From the NCBI RefSeq assembly GCF_002368415.1, contig NZ_AP018290.1, forward strand, positions 9,415,717 through 9,479,716: a stretch of 64,000 bases of DNA. The letters are read 5' to 3'. This DNA is from Calothrix sp. NIES-4105. GTDB lineage: Bacteria; Cyanobacteriota; Cyanobacteriia; Cyanobacteriales; Nostocaceae. Both the position numbers and the translations under genes were made by a program. This document shows positions 1 to 8,924 of the stretch, one piece after another. The notes under the pieces were generated by a model. It saw only the letters and a program-made list of their open reading frames with translations, was not told the DNA's origin and did not search any database. How positions within the stretch are numbered: position 1 is the first letter of the stretch; each line of letters starts with the position of its first letter.

Positions 1-1237
1 CTTCATAAAGTCGCTGTACAACGCGCGAAGCTACAATACCGCGTCCGCGAATCAAAACCTTACCACCAAAACGTTCGAGTTGTTCGTAAACGTGGTTGTG
101 TTCTTCGTAAGCATTTACAACCGATTTAAAATCTTGATATTTTTCTCGATATGCTTGCAGGTCTGGTAGAAACTGGATAGCTGGATACCCTGTTGCTAGA
201 TGCAGGTGTCGTGTCACCATAAACGCATGATTCCCTGGCGCCCGCGAATAAGCAATACAATATCTGCCATCATCGGTTTTACGGATACCTCTAACTCTTC
301 CGTAGCGATATATCTTATCCCAGCCGATACGTCTAGCTTCGCGGTCGATTGAATCAAATACATTTCCCGCACGGGGTGTATAAGTTTCAGCAAAAGTCGG
401 TTCGGCAAATACTTGCCACAAATATTTAATTGCTTGATTGAATTTGCCTTTTATTGCATCTCGCCAAGCTTCACGCAACGCATAGCTAGGATATCCCCAA
501 ATATTATCAGGGCACGAATCAGAATTTGAGCGCAAACGTTCGTATAAAGGAATCTGCGAATTGAGGCAAAGACGTTTGTAGCGAGCGTAAGGTTCTTTCT
601 CTAAACCCAAAGCAACAATTTTCTCAGTTTTAACACCAGAAATTCGCAGTAAATCAGCCCAAATAAAACTGCCTAAACCGGCGCCAGCGGTCAGAAAATC
701 AAACTCTTCTACAGGCAAACCAGTTGCGTGCAGCGCTTGCACAGGTATATTTTGCTGATTAAATAAAGGAGGAGGAAAACTGCTGCCAAGCGGCGTTGCT
801 TGTGGAGTATTGCGCCAGTTTGGGTCAGGTAAATTTGTATTCGGGTTAAATAAAATTGAAGAACCACCAGTAAGCGGCTGTGGAATTGGTGCAGCAGCAA
901 AAGCTACAAATGTAAGAGTTATAATGTACGGGCCAATTTGTAACGTATCACCACTTCTAATCACGCTTCGTGTTTGACGCTGACCATTGACAAATATGCC
1001 ATTAACACTAACTTGGTCGGTAATGACAAGCTCGTTTTGCTGCCATTCCAATAACGCATGGAATCTAGAAATCTCATCACTATTAAGTATCATCCGCGCG
1101 ACACGCTGCCCATTATGTTCAACAGGCATCCGCGCGAATTCTCGACCAAAAGCAATTGGCGCAGTTAAAGTCGGTTCACGCCGTTCCCCACTTACCGGGT
1201 CATCCCAACTTAGTTGTATCTGTTGGTTATTGGTCAT
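1..1237 (-). CDS. FHA domain fused to flavoprotein-like Rossmann domain (partial, runs off window start)
   Basis: The frame is open from an ATG at 1237 to the window edge, about 412 codons with no stop, so the C-terminus is missing. Residues about 25-110 form an FHA domain (GRE near the start, a conserved R-x-H pair in SRFH, then VNG loops), which in this family binds phosphothreonine. A proline-rich linker follows, then a dinucleotide-binding motif TAGAGLGS near residue 183 and a second glycine-rich segment (RGRGIVASR) near the end of the visible part, as in FAD/NAD(P)-binding oxidoreductases. The substrate is unknown. It is the outermost gene of the minus-strand FHA/kinase block, and I infer a regulatory or sensor enzyme linked to the injection system. 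The FHA call is strong; the enzyme class is tentative. Confidence 0.75.
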   Translation of the reverse strand, partial: MTNNQQIQLSWDDPVSGERREPTLTAPIAFGREFARMPVEHNGQRVARMILNSDEISRFHALLEWQQNELVITDQVSVNGIFVNGQRQTRSVIRSGDTLQIGPYIITLTFVAFAAAPIPQPLTGGSSILFNPNTNLPDPNWRNTPQATPLGSSFPPPLFNQQNIPVQALHATGLPVEEFDFLTAGAGLGSFIWADLLRISGVKTEKIVALGLEKEPYARYKRLCLNSQIPLYERLRSNSDSCPDNIWGYPSYALREAWRDAIKGKFNQAIKYLWQVFAEPTFAETYTPRAGNVFDSIDREARRIGWDKIYRYGRVRGIRKTDDGRYCIAYSRAPGNHAFMVTRHLHLATGYPAIQFLPDLQAYREKYQDFKSVVNAYEEHNHVYEQLERFGGKVLIRGRGIVASRVVQRLYE

Positions 1238-1332
1238 TGTTTAATATTTAATAATTAATTGTTTAAATGAATGATTCTAGAGTATAAGTTGAAAGCAAGT
1301 TCGCGTCTGCATACAATTCATAATAAGTGACA

Positions 1333-1887
1333 TTATTGATTTTTCGGCTCTACCAGAACACTAGCGGCAGCAGCAAGCGAAGTACCGCACCATCGACACC
1401 CAATATGTAGATAATCAGTTGAAGAAACTTTATGGCATCTGGGACACTCCAACCCGTAAGTCGCTTGTTGCTGATTACCCAGCGGTTTGGTAGGCGCCTT
1501 TACAGGTATATTGATAGGAGGACCAGACAAAACAGTTGGTGGAACATTGCTAGGGTCAGAGGAAAATATAGCTATAACTTTTAGTTGAGCTTGTCCAAGA
1601 AAAATAACGCTACCCTGTTGAAGAGCTTGTTCTCCCTGAGTCAGTTGTTTGCCATTGACCAAAGGAGGATTAGAAGAGCGCAAATTACGAATCAAGAACT
1701 GCCCTAAATTAAAAAATATTTCAACGTGTAAACCAGATACCGTAGGGTCAGAAAGAACAATATCGCAACGAAGCGGATCGCGACCAATGCGAACAGTGCC
1801 AGGATTCTTAGTTTGCTGTTGCTGCTCGTAAATTGTCTGAGTTTTCTCTCGACCTGCATCGTACCACTGTAAAGTTAATGCGCTCAT
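1333..1887 (-). CDS. FHA domain protein with C-terminal zinc ribbon
   Basis: The 184-residue protein has a classic FHA domain at about residues 30-105 (VRIGRDP, then SGLHVE, then VNG), expected to bind phosphothreonine peptides. The C-terminal 40 residues hold two CxxC pairs (CPRC and CRWC) separated by about 16 residues, typical of a zinc ribbon. No catalytic domain is seen. It lies 95 bp upstream of the FHA-flavoprotein gene on the same strand and is probably co-transcribed with it. By analogy with Fha adaptors of type VI secretion, I infer a phospho-dependent scaffold for the nearby contractile system. Confidence 0.85.
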   Translation of the reverse strand: MSALTLQWYDAGREKTQTIYEQQQQTKNPGTVRIGRDPLRCDIVLSDPTVSGLHVEIFFNLGQFLIRNLRSSNPPLVNGKQLTQGEQALQQGSVIFLGQAQLKVIAIFSSDPSNVPPTVLSGPPINIPVKAPTKPLGNQQQATYGLECPRCHKVSSTDYLHIGCRWCGTSLAAAASVLVEPKNQ

Positions 1888-2000
1888 TGTAAATTGCCCT
1901 GGAACTCCTCTTAATTTTTACTTCAAATTTTAATTGCATAATTCCGTTAAGGAAAGGCAAATAGGCGCCTTTTGTACGGGCGGGTTAACCTATACCCTAG

Positions 2001-2064
2001 TTAACAACGAAAAATTTATATAAACCTGCTCATGTTAACAACGGAAAATTCATATAAACCCGTC
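2001..2064. repeat. Imperfect direct repeat downstream of endonuclease V
   Basis: Two copies of a roughly 26-base unit beginning TTAACAACG and ending TATATAAACC or CATATAAACC lie side by side between endonuclease V and the FHA gene. No function is apparent. Confidence 0.5.
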
Positions 2065-2073
2065 CCCAAGATA

Positions 2074-2739
2074 TCATCTCGCCGAAGCAAGTTTATCAGC
2101 AACGCGCGTTGTTTCTGGAAGACGATACTTAGTAGTGCAGCGCAAAGCATAATCAATAGCTGTAGCCAAACTAATTCGATGACCAGGTGATACATAAACA
2201 GGCTTTACTCCTGTTCGTGTGCGTACCACTGCTCCAACCGTCTTACCTTTATATATCAGAGGTTGCCAGCTACCCTTCGCTTCACCTAAAGGTTCATGTT
2301 TACCAACCAGTAAAGATTTTGCTACACCGATTGTTGGTATATCTACTAGGACACCTAAATGGCAAGCAATCCCAAAACCGCGCGGGTGGGCAATACCTTG
2401 ACCATCACAAAGAATAATATCAGGTGTGATTTTTACCTTGGACAAAGCATCAAGCACCGCAGGAACTTCTCGAAACGAAAGAAAACCTGGAATATAAGGA
2501 AACATTGTTGGACGATAAGCTATACTCGTTTCAACAATCTGCAAGTCAGGATAACTTAACACCGCAACAGCCGCGCGGCTAACAGTACCATTCTCCTCAA
2601 ACCCCATATCGACTCCCGCAACGTACTCGATATTTTGCTTAAGTTCATCTTCGGTTATAACCTCACTACTCAACTGTTCCTGAATAGCTATTGCTTGTTC
2701 CGTTGACAGTGACCACTCATGACGCTGAGAAATCTTCAT
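2074..2739 (-). CDS. nfi: Endonuclease V (deoxyinosine 3' endonuclease)
   Basis: The 221-residue product is the usual length for Nfi. It carries the family signatures in order: AGVDMGF (first catalytic Asp), YRPTMFPYIPGFLSFRE, DIILCDGQGIAHPRGFG (second Asp and the HPR motif), then GVAKSLL and a C-terminal VYVSPGHR segment. The enzyme cleaves the second phosphodiester bond 3' of deoxyinosine and so starts repair of deaminated adenine. It is a housekeeping repair gene unrelated to the injection system, although it sits on the same strand inside the cluster. Confidence 0.95.
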   Translation of the reverse strand: MKISQRHEWSLSTEQAIAIQEQLSSEVITEDELKQNIEYVAGVDMGFEENGTVSRAAVAVLSYPDLQIVETSIAYRPTMFPYIPGFLSFREVPAVLDALSKVKITPDIILCDGQGIAHPRGFGIACHLGVLVDIPTIGVAKSLLVGKHEPLGEAKGSWQPLIYKGKTVGAVVRTRTGVKPVYVSPGHRISLATAIDYALRCTTKYRLPETTRVADKLASAR

Positions 2740-3203
2740 AAATGTTAAATAAATATAAAAAAATAAACAAAATTAAAAATAAATTAAAAAGCTTAAAATC
2801 ACCTATAAAGACGCAACACCTCACATATCTACTGTATCAGTATCTTATTAATTCACATTACTACATCTCAGCAACTCAATATAAATTTACTATAGATTCA
2901 ACCCCCCTGCTGTCCTTTTTAAGGGTAGTACTCTGTGTCATTAAATTTGGGGGGTAGAAATATTAGCAACGGATGAAGAGCGGTGAGGCACTTGCGGTGG
3001 ACGGGTTTCCCGGCATAAGCAAAGTGCCGAACCCGAAGGGATGTAACGGATAAGTAATTTAAAATAACAAAATCTATATGTTTGACGAATAACTCATCCG
3101 TTAAATCCGTTGTATCCGTTGCCAGCCAACCAGCCAAAACTTATGACACAGACCACTAGTACAGCAGTTATAAAATCAACCATCCGTTACATCCGTTGCA
3201 AAA
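2740..3203. other. Intergenic region with a dispersed palindromic repeat
   Basis: The stretch is AT-rich with no convincing gene. It contains an inverted repeat at about 2988-3029 (GGCACTTGCGGTGG paired loosely with AAGTGCCG) of a type widely dispersed in Nostocales genomes, and several GTTRYATCCGTT-like direct repeats around 3095-3200. Confidence 0.55.
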
Positions 3204-4127
3204 TTAATTCATTTCCTGACGGTATATTTGTGACAACCGCGCGATTAAATTCTCGTCTTCAGCGTCTAAATCTTGACTTGCTTGCAAGCTAGTATACAAA
3301 CCCATCAAAGAATTTAAAGCTTTGAAGCGTAAAGGGTTGCCTTGAGGGAGTGCTTCGATCTCATCTATAGCTTGTAGTAAAACCTCTCCTTTCGTCAAAA
3401 GTCTTAACCATAGCGTTTCATAAGTTCTAGGCAACTCGTCAATTGCAATAATTCCCATTCTAAATATTGGCGCCATAAAATAAATCCCTTTCTCCCAATC
3501 TTCGGACGGGTCAGCGCGAAAACCATCTAACAACGATTCAGAAACAGTTGGTACTATTACCCATGAAAAAGGGAAAAAATGCTCTCTAATCCACAAATCT
3601 TTTGCATCTCGATATGCATAATCTTCATGTTCATAATCATCTTCGTCTTCGTCTTCATCTTTAAACTCGTCTAAATAATCGCTATGTTCCTTCAGGAAAT
3701 TATCAAATTCAAGCGTATACCTCTCATCCCGCGCATCATACTCTTTAAACAAATTCAGAATCACAAGTAAACAATCGTGAATATCAAACTCTTCTATCTC
3801 ATTAAAATATGGATGAAAAAGAGTGTTTTTATTCAGAAATCTTTTTAATAACCCCAAATCATCAGGAATTTGTGTATCTATATTAGGTGTACAGTAAATT
3901 GGAATTACTTTTGGTTCCGCTGGTGGTAGCTCCTTGTCTATTTCCACAGTTCCATACGGTGATAGCAAGGCACTAAATAAACCTTTCCCAAACTGTCTAT
4001 AAGAATCTTCTTCCTTCGGTTCAGAGTGTTTCGGTATCACCTGGCGCCCAAGTTCGACTTGCAGGTATGGCGATAACAAATCCCTAAGATAATTCTTAGC
4101 AAATTCTTCATATATTAAATCTGTCAT
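3204..4127 (-). CDS. Rpn/PD-(D/E)XK-like family protein, divergent
   Basis: The 307-residue acidic protein has a long run of Asp/Glu at about residues 155-170. Its second half (WVIVPTVSESLL, GIYFMAPIFRMGII, ETLWLRLL) parallels the 324-aa protein at 52502-53476 (WILTVNCSEKLL, GVYRLPQILRMGIV, DTIWLKML). I therefore place it in the same cyanobacterial Rpn-like putative transposase/nuclease family. The N-terminal nuclease core is poorly conserved and no clear E-x-K is seen, so activity is doubtful. It separates endonuclease V from the Ig-like gene and looks like an insertion in the cluster. ATG start; the next upstream gene is 145 bp away. Confidence 0.5.
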   Translation of the reverse strand: MTDLIYEEFAKNYLRDLLSPYLQVELGRQVIPKHSEPKEEDSYRQFGKGLFSALLSPYGTVEIDKELPPAEPKVIPIYCTPNIDTQIPDDLGLLKRFLNKNTLFHPYFNEIEEFDIHDCLLVILNLFKEYDARDERYTLEFDNFLKEHSDYLDEFKDEDEDEDDYEHEDYAYRDAKDLWIREHFFPFSWVIVPTVSESLLDGFRADPSEDWEKGIYFMAPIFRMGIIAIDELPRTYETLWLRLLTKGEVLLQAIDEIEALPQGNPLRFKALNSLMGLYTSLQASQDLDAEDENLIARLSQIYRQEMN

Positions 4128-4272
4128 TTGAAAGCGCCCCTAAAAGTTTACTAATTGAGTGAATTTTATTCTATGCATTGTAAACGAGGTCGCTCCGAGC
4201 GCGCAAATATGTTTATTGTAAATTTATATAAACGCGAGCCAGATTCTCGACTTCTTTAAAAAGTCAGAAATA

Positions 4273-6576
4273 TTAAGGGAATCTTAAAGTTGGTGATGGA
4301 ACGGGTACGTTAGGCTTGATAGTGTTAATTGGAACAGGCGCCGGAGTGGGTTTTGGTTTGATGGTGATAATAAATGGTCTTTCTAAAGCTTGCTGCTTAC
4401 CTGATTTATCGATGACTTGAAGTGCAACTCGTGCAGTTTGTGGTGGGAAGTTAATAATAACAGGAAATTGTAATGTATCACTTTGTTTGACATTACCATA
4501 GGGGTCTAAATTAACTAGAATATTTTCTCCCTCTACTTTCCAACTGACCGTAATTTTTTCTCCTTCGTTTACTTCTATATTGGTCGGTTGATTTGTAAGT
4601 TGGTCACGGTTGTTAATTCTAAAAAAGACAATTTGAAACGGTTTTGGTAATACTTCAATTGGGCTATCAGCTTGTTTCGGGGTACTTCTATCTCTTACGT
4701 CGATAGTACCGACTGTGATTTGATAACTGAAAGTTCCAACTTGATCAGCAGTAAAATCATCAATCTTACAACTCAAACGCTGTTTATCTTCGGCATCTGG
4801 TTTACAAGCATTCTTGTATTTTGAGTCAGCAATTGTACCATTTTTAAATGTGAAAAGTCTTGAATTTACTTTTACATTACCTGCTCCAAGTGTATCAATT
4901 ATCACATCTTTAGCTAACTCTGGACGTAACATTTTCCAATTCAAGCTTACTTTTTCACCTTTTTTGTATCGTTGTTGACCTACTTTAAATTCAACAATTT
5001 CAGCAGTTGGTCTTTGCCCAATTTCAACTTCAGCCGTTTTTTGAATATCAGGTTGAGTTCTACGGTTAAATGGTGATCCACTTGGTGCGGAAGCAACTTT
5101 CAGTTCAAAAACATATTTACCTTTAGCTGTAACCCCTGTAGGAACACGTTGACATATTAATTCTTCCTGGGGTGTGATGCGACAGGGTAAGTTAGAATTA
5201 TTTTGACCTCGATTAATAAGTTGATTAAGTTTCTCGTTATTTAATATCGCTTCATTATTTACAGATGGTTTGACTGTAACTTGCAAATCTTTCTTTCGCT
5301 TGTAATTACTTACTGCAAAGTTTAATTCAACTTCATCACCTTCAATAAGTTGCGAATTCTCTATGCTAAAATTGTCAATTGTTAAAGGGTCAGGGTTCAA
5401 AGCTCTCCAAATTAAATATGAGGCGCCAGCAAATAATCCCAATCCAAGTAAAAGTAATAATAAAAATTGCCACCAAGGACGCGCTTTCCATGATAAAGAA
5501 GCTTGGGGAGATGCGTTAGCTAAATCATAGCCTTGCTTATCTGTAACATCAACTTGGAAGTTAATTAGTAACGGTTCACCAAGCAAAGGTTGGCGCCACC
5601 AAGGTCGAGGTTTGACAGCAAGATTGACTTTTTCTGTTTTACCAGGTAATAATTTTAGTTCTCTAGTTTCAAATTCATAAGTGCAAAGTTCTTCCTCGTC
5701 CCTACCTTTAGCACTAAAATATAATTCTCGTACCAAGTTACCTTGGTTATTTAGTACTAGTTCATAGGCGCCTTTTTTATGGCTGACTCTTCCTAAAATA
5801 GTATTAAGCTCTACACCCAACTTATAATTATCAGGAATGAGTATGTATACTAAATCCAGTAATACCAAGTCTGGATTATTTTCTGAAGCTAAACGAATTG
5901 TTGGAGAATAGCTACCAGCGAGAGTATTAGTAGGGGGAGTAAATTCAACATTTATTTCACCTTCGGTATTAGGGTTAAGTTCTATAGCATTGACTTCAAA
6001 TAACCCTACTGATTCTAATCCACTTGCAGGATAAGTTATTTTGTACCAATTTGCCTCTAAATCTGGACAAGTCAAGCGGAAACGGTCTACACGGTTCGAG
6101 CGATTTTCGACTTTGATGATTACTTGTAAAGCTGTGTCAAGTCTATAAATTATAGGTTTATTTGGATTAGTAGCAGGAATAATCGAAAAAGTCGGGTCAG
6201 ACGCGCGGATGACAGTTTGTTCTCTGAGCAAAACCTTGAGTTGCCCTGGAAAGTTTATTGGAGTATCTTGTGGATAATGTTCAGGAGAATCTACGACAAA
6301 AGTATAGTCATAAGTTCCTGGAAGCGCATCTACAGGAATATCAAAGTTAAACGTTACTTCATCACTACTTTCTTGAGATGCAACTGCTAAACTTGCTTTT
6401 GGAGAATTAGACCAACCACTAATTTTTTGAAATGTCTCATCAAAACTGAAAAATAAGTCGATAACAGCGCTTTGATCTCCTTCATTAATTATCACAACAT
6501 AAAGTGAGACAACATCTCCCGGCATTCCAGATTGAATGCCAGGTGGGTTAATAATAACTGATATTGGATTAGACAT
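4273..6576 (-). CDS. Membrane-anchored protein with Ig-like/COG1470-type repeats
   Basis: The product has 767 residues. The N-terminal 360 residues are beta-rich repeats of the COG1470/alpha-galactosidase NEW3 type (PGDVVSLYVVIINEGDQSA; PGTYDYTFVVDSPEHYPQ). One hydrophobic helix follows at about residues 368-390 (WWQFLLLLLLGLGLF), then more beta domains built around GEKVSLNWK and GEKITVSWKV, and a proline-rich tail. No signal peptide is visible, so the N-terminal half probably faces the cytoplasm or an attached particle. It shares the beta-domain/TM layout with the adjacent WD40 gene (26 bp gap). I infer a membrane scaffold of the contractile system. Confidence 0.65.
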   Translation of the reverse strand: MSNPISVIINPPGIQSGMPGDVVSLYVVIINEGDQSAVIDLFFSFDETFQKISGWSNSPKASLAVASQESSDEVTFNFDIPVDALPGTYDYTFVVDSPEHYPQDTPINFPGQLKVLLREQTVIRASDPTFSIIPATNPNKPIIYRLDTALQVIIKVENRSNRVDRFRLTCPDLEANWYKITYPASGLESVGLFEVNAIELNPNTEGEINVEFTPPTNTLAGSYSPTIRLASENNPDLVLLDLVYILIPDNYKLGVELNTILGRVSHKKGAYELVLNNQGNLVRELYFSAKGRDEEELCTYEFETRELKLLPGKTEKVNLAVKPRPWWRQPLLGEPLLINFQVDVTDKQGYDLANASPQASLSWKARPWWQFLLLLLLGLGLFAGASYLIWRALNPDPLTIDNFSIENSQLIEGDEVELNFAVSNYKRKKDLQVTVKPSVNNEAILNNEKLNQLINRGQNNSNLPCRITPQEELICQRVPTGVTAKGKYVFELKVASAPSGSPFNRRTQPDIQKTAEVEIGQRPTAEIVEFKVGQQRYKKGEKVSLNWKMLRPELAKDVIIDTLGAGNVKVNSRLFTFKNGTIADSKYKNACKPDAEDKQRLSCKIDDFTADQVGTFSYQITVGTIDVRDRSTPKQADSPIEVLPKPFQIVFFRINNRDQLTNQPTNIEVNEGEKITVSWKVEGENILVNLDPYGNVKQSDTLQFPVIINFPPQTARVALQVIDKSGKQQALERPFIITIKPKPTPAPVPINTIKPNVPVPSPTLRFP

Positions 6577-6602
6577 AACCGGAGTACTATCGTAAATGCT
6601 AA

Positions 6603-8855
6603 TTAATATTGTGTGAAATTAACTTGAGAATCTTCACCGCCGCTAATGACAATAATTCTTTTATCTGGACTATTTTTTAAATCAATGCTATTGATTTTTT
6701 TAGAACTTTTGTAAATAGTTTCACCATCACCATCACCATCTACTAATTTTGTTTTGTCAAGTTCGTATTTAGGAGTTAAGTGCCATACAATAATCTTTCC
6801 GTCATCCCCACCACTAATGAGTAAATTCCTATCTTCGCTAAATGCTAAACTTCGGATCGCAAATGTTGATTTAGCTTGCCAACTGTCTATAAGTTTACAA
6901 CTCAACTCGTTGAGTTTTAGCTGAGGATTACTAATTGGGTTACATGGCTCATTTAAATCCCAAATAGCAATATAACCAGCAGAATCAGAAGTTGCAAGAA
7001 TTTTTTCTTTTGAGTTCGGCAGAAAAGCTAACCCATAAATATAATCATTCGGTGCCCCTCTGCCACCTAATTGTTTGAAATTTTCTAATTTTTGCAGTGA
7101 TATACCTTTGAATTGGTTATATTGACTTGAATTTACAGGTAGTACTAGAAAACGATTAAATTGACCGGAAGCAACAATTATTTTATCATCGGGACTCAAA
7201 GCTAACGCGCGGATTTGAAACTGCGTTAACAGTTGCTGTTTTTCTAATTCAACTACTTCTGGTTTAGCCTGAAATTGTGTATTAGGGTTTGCTCTCGACC
7301 ATTCTCTGAGCTTACCTTTACCCGAACCGCTAAACAAATTTAACGAATTTGTGGTAAATGCAATATCAAAAACTTGATCACCTAGCCCATCAGGGTCTTG
7401 AAGTGTATCAAGTAGTTTACCACCAGGTACTTCTCTAATCTCAATAGCTCCTGTATCTAGACCAGTTGCAACGCTTTTATTTTGGACTGGCTCAAATTGC
7501 ACAACTCTGATAGCCTTTTCACCTATAGCTAATAATCCTCTAGGTTTATGAGGTTGGGAGCAAGCCAAAGGTTGTCCTAAAAAGTTGACTGTTTCTTCTG
7601 GCGCCACTGCATTATTGCGGATTTTCCATAATCGCAGAGTACAATCATCTGAAGCACTAACAACAGATAAACTATTACCACTAATATTAACAGAGTTTAC
7701 AGAAGCTGTATGTGCGATTGCTTCAGGTTTGAGTATGAAAGCTAGTAATAATGCAATCAAAGCAAGAATCGCTAACTGCAACCACAAAGGAATAATTGGT
7801 AAAACTTCTAGCTCTAAACTTTGAGTTGCAGGGTCTGTACTGCCCAACCTTTGGTCAGAAACTTCTGCTCTTGCTTCAAAAAATAAAGTTTTGCCAATTC
7901 CCACCCAAGGACGTTTTGTTTTTACACCTAAAATTACTTTTGCCGTCTCTCCTAAATTCAGATCCGCAGGTTCAGGAGACTTCTTAATACCCGTAAATTT
8001 TCGCCAATCTCTACCCTGAACTTGTATATTGATATCTTGACGTAAATTGCTAGAATTTTTAAACAGCAAATCATACAAAGCTTCATTCGACTTCCAATCA
8101 AGCACCCACCAACCTCCCAAAGGAATCCTTTGTTTATTTTGAGGAGTGGTAAAGTTAATAAAACCTACAGGCAGTACTTCTAAATTACCTTGCGTATTAG
8201 CTGGGTTACTATTACTACTTGTAACCTCAGCATTCAAAACATAATTTTGACTCAGAGCTTGAACCACAGAAGGTAATTGGCATTGAAAAGTCACTTCTGT
8301 TTGACTGCTAGCATTTATAGTCAGGCGCCGTTCAGCACTATTATTTAACCAAGACGGTTCAATACCAGTCAAACGCAGCAGCGCATTACTGGCAACCTGT
8401 CCATGATTTCTGACTCGCACAGGAATATCAACAGAATTACCAGGATATAATTGAAAAATGCGTATAGGCAACTCAACACTCAAAAGAATAGGCTTATTAT
8501 CACGTCCAACTTCTAAACGCAGTAAAAGCCTACGCTCTCGTCCTAATTGAGGAGAAAGAACTTTTACACTTAAATTAACCGTACCAATAAATCCAGGAAT
8601 TGGCGTATTAAAAATAAACACTTGAAACTTAGTAGTGCTACCAGGAGGTTTTGCAGCAGCAACTTCGGGTTCCAGTCGATACCACCGATAATCAGAATTA
8701 CGAACTTCACCAGCAGCAATTATTTCCAACTGGAAATTGGCAAAACTATCACTATCATTATTAACAGTAACTTCAAAAGTAACAGGAGAACCACCAGGTA
8801 TAAAAGTTAAACTTTGCGTAGAAAGACTAGCACTGATAACATGTTTATTTTCCAT
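6603..8855 (-). CDS. Membrane-anchored Ig-like plus WD40 repeat protein
   Basis: The 750-residue protein has an N-terminal Ig-like/NEW3-type region (about 1-350, with PGGSPVTFEVTVNNDSDS and YPGNSVDIPVRVRNHGQ). A transmembrane helix follows (LWLQLAILALIALLLAFIL, about 355-373), then a WD40 propeller (VSASDDCTLRLWKI, FSGSGKGKLREWSR, ISGGDDGKIIVWHL, ISGGEDSQVN). WD40 propellers are protein-interaction platforms. It lies between the CHASE2 kinase (69 bp) and the 767-aa Ig-like protein (26 bp) in one apparent operon. I infer that it links membrane, kinase and particle; no enzyme activity is expected. Confidence 0.8.
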   Translation of the reverse strand: MENKHVISASLSTQSLTFIPGGSPVTFEVTVNNDSDSFANFQLEIIAAGEVRNSDYRWYRLEPEVAAAKPPGSTTKFQVFIFNTPIPGFIGTVNLSVKVLSPQLGRERRLLLRLEVGRDNKPILLSVELPIRIFQLYPGNSVDIPVRVRNHGQVASNALLRLTGIEPSWLNNSAERRLTINASSQTEVTFQCQLPSVVQALSQNYVLNAEVTSSNSNPANTQGNLEVLPVGFINFTTPQNKQRIPLGGWWVLDWKSNEALYDLLFKNSSNLRQDINIQVQGRDWRKFTGIKKSPEPADLNLGETAKVILGVKTKRPWVGIGKTLFFEARAEVSDQRLGSTDPATQSLELEVLPIIPLWLQLAILALIALLLAFILKPEAIAHTASVNSVNISGNSLSVVSASDDCTLRLWKIRNNAVAPEETVNFLGQPLACSQPHKPRGLLAIGEKAIRVVQFEPVQNKSVATGLDTGAIEIREVPGGKLLDTLQDPDGLGDQVFDIAFTTNSLNLFSGSGKGKLREWSRANPNTQFQAKPEVVELEKQQLLTQFQIRALALSPDDKIIVASGQFNRFLVLPVNSSQYNQFKGISLQKLENFKQLGGRGAPNDYIYGLAFLPNSKEKILATSDSAGYIAIWDLNEPCNPISNPQLKLNELSCKLIDSWQAKSTFAIRSLAFSEDRNLLISGGDDGKIIVWHLTPKYELDKTKLVDGDGDGETIYKSSKKINSIDLKNSPDKRIIVISGGEDSQVNFTQY

Positions 8856-8924
8856 ATTAATTTATATTAGTAACAACCTTCTCTCCCTCTCTTCTCCCCC
8901 TTCCACGCGGGAGGTTGGGGGGGA

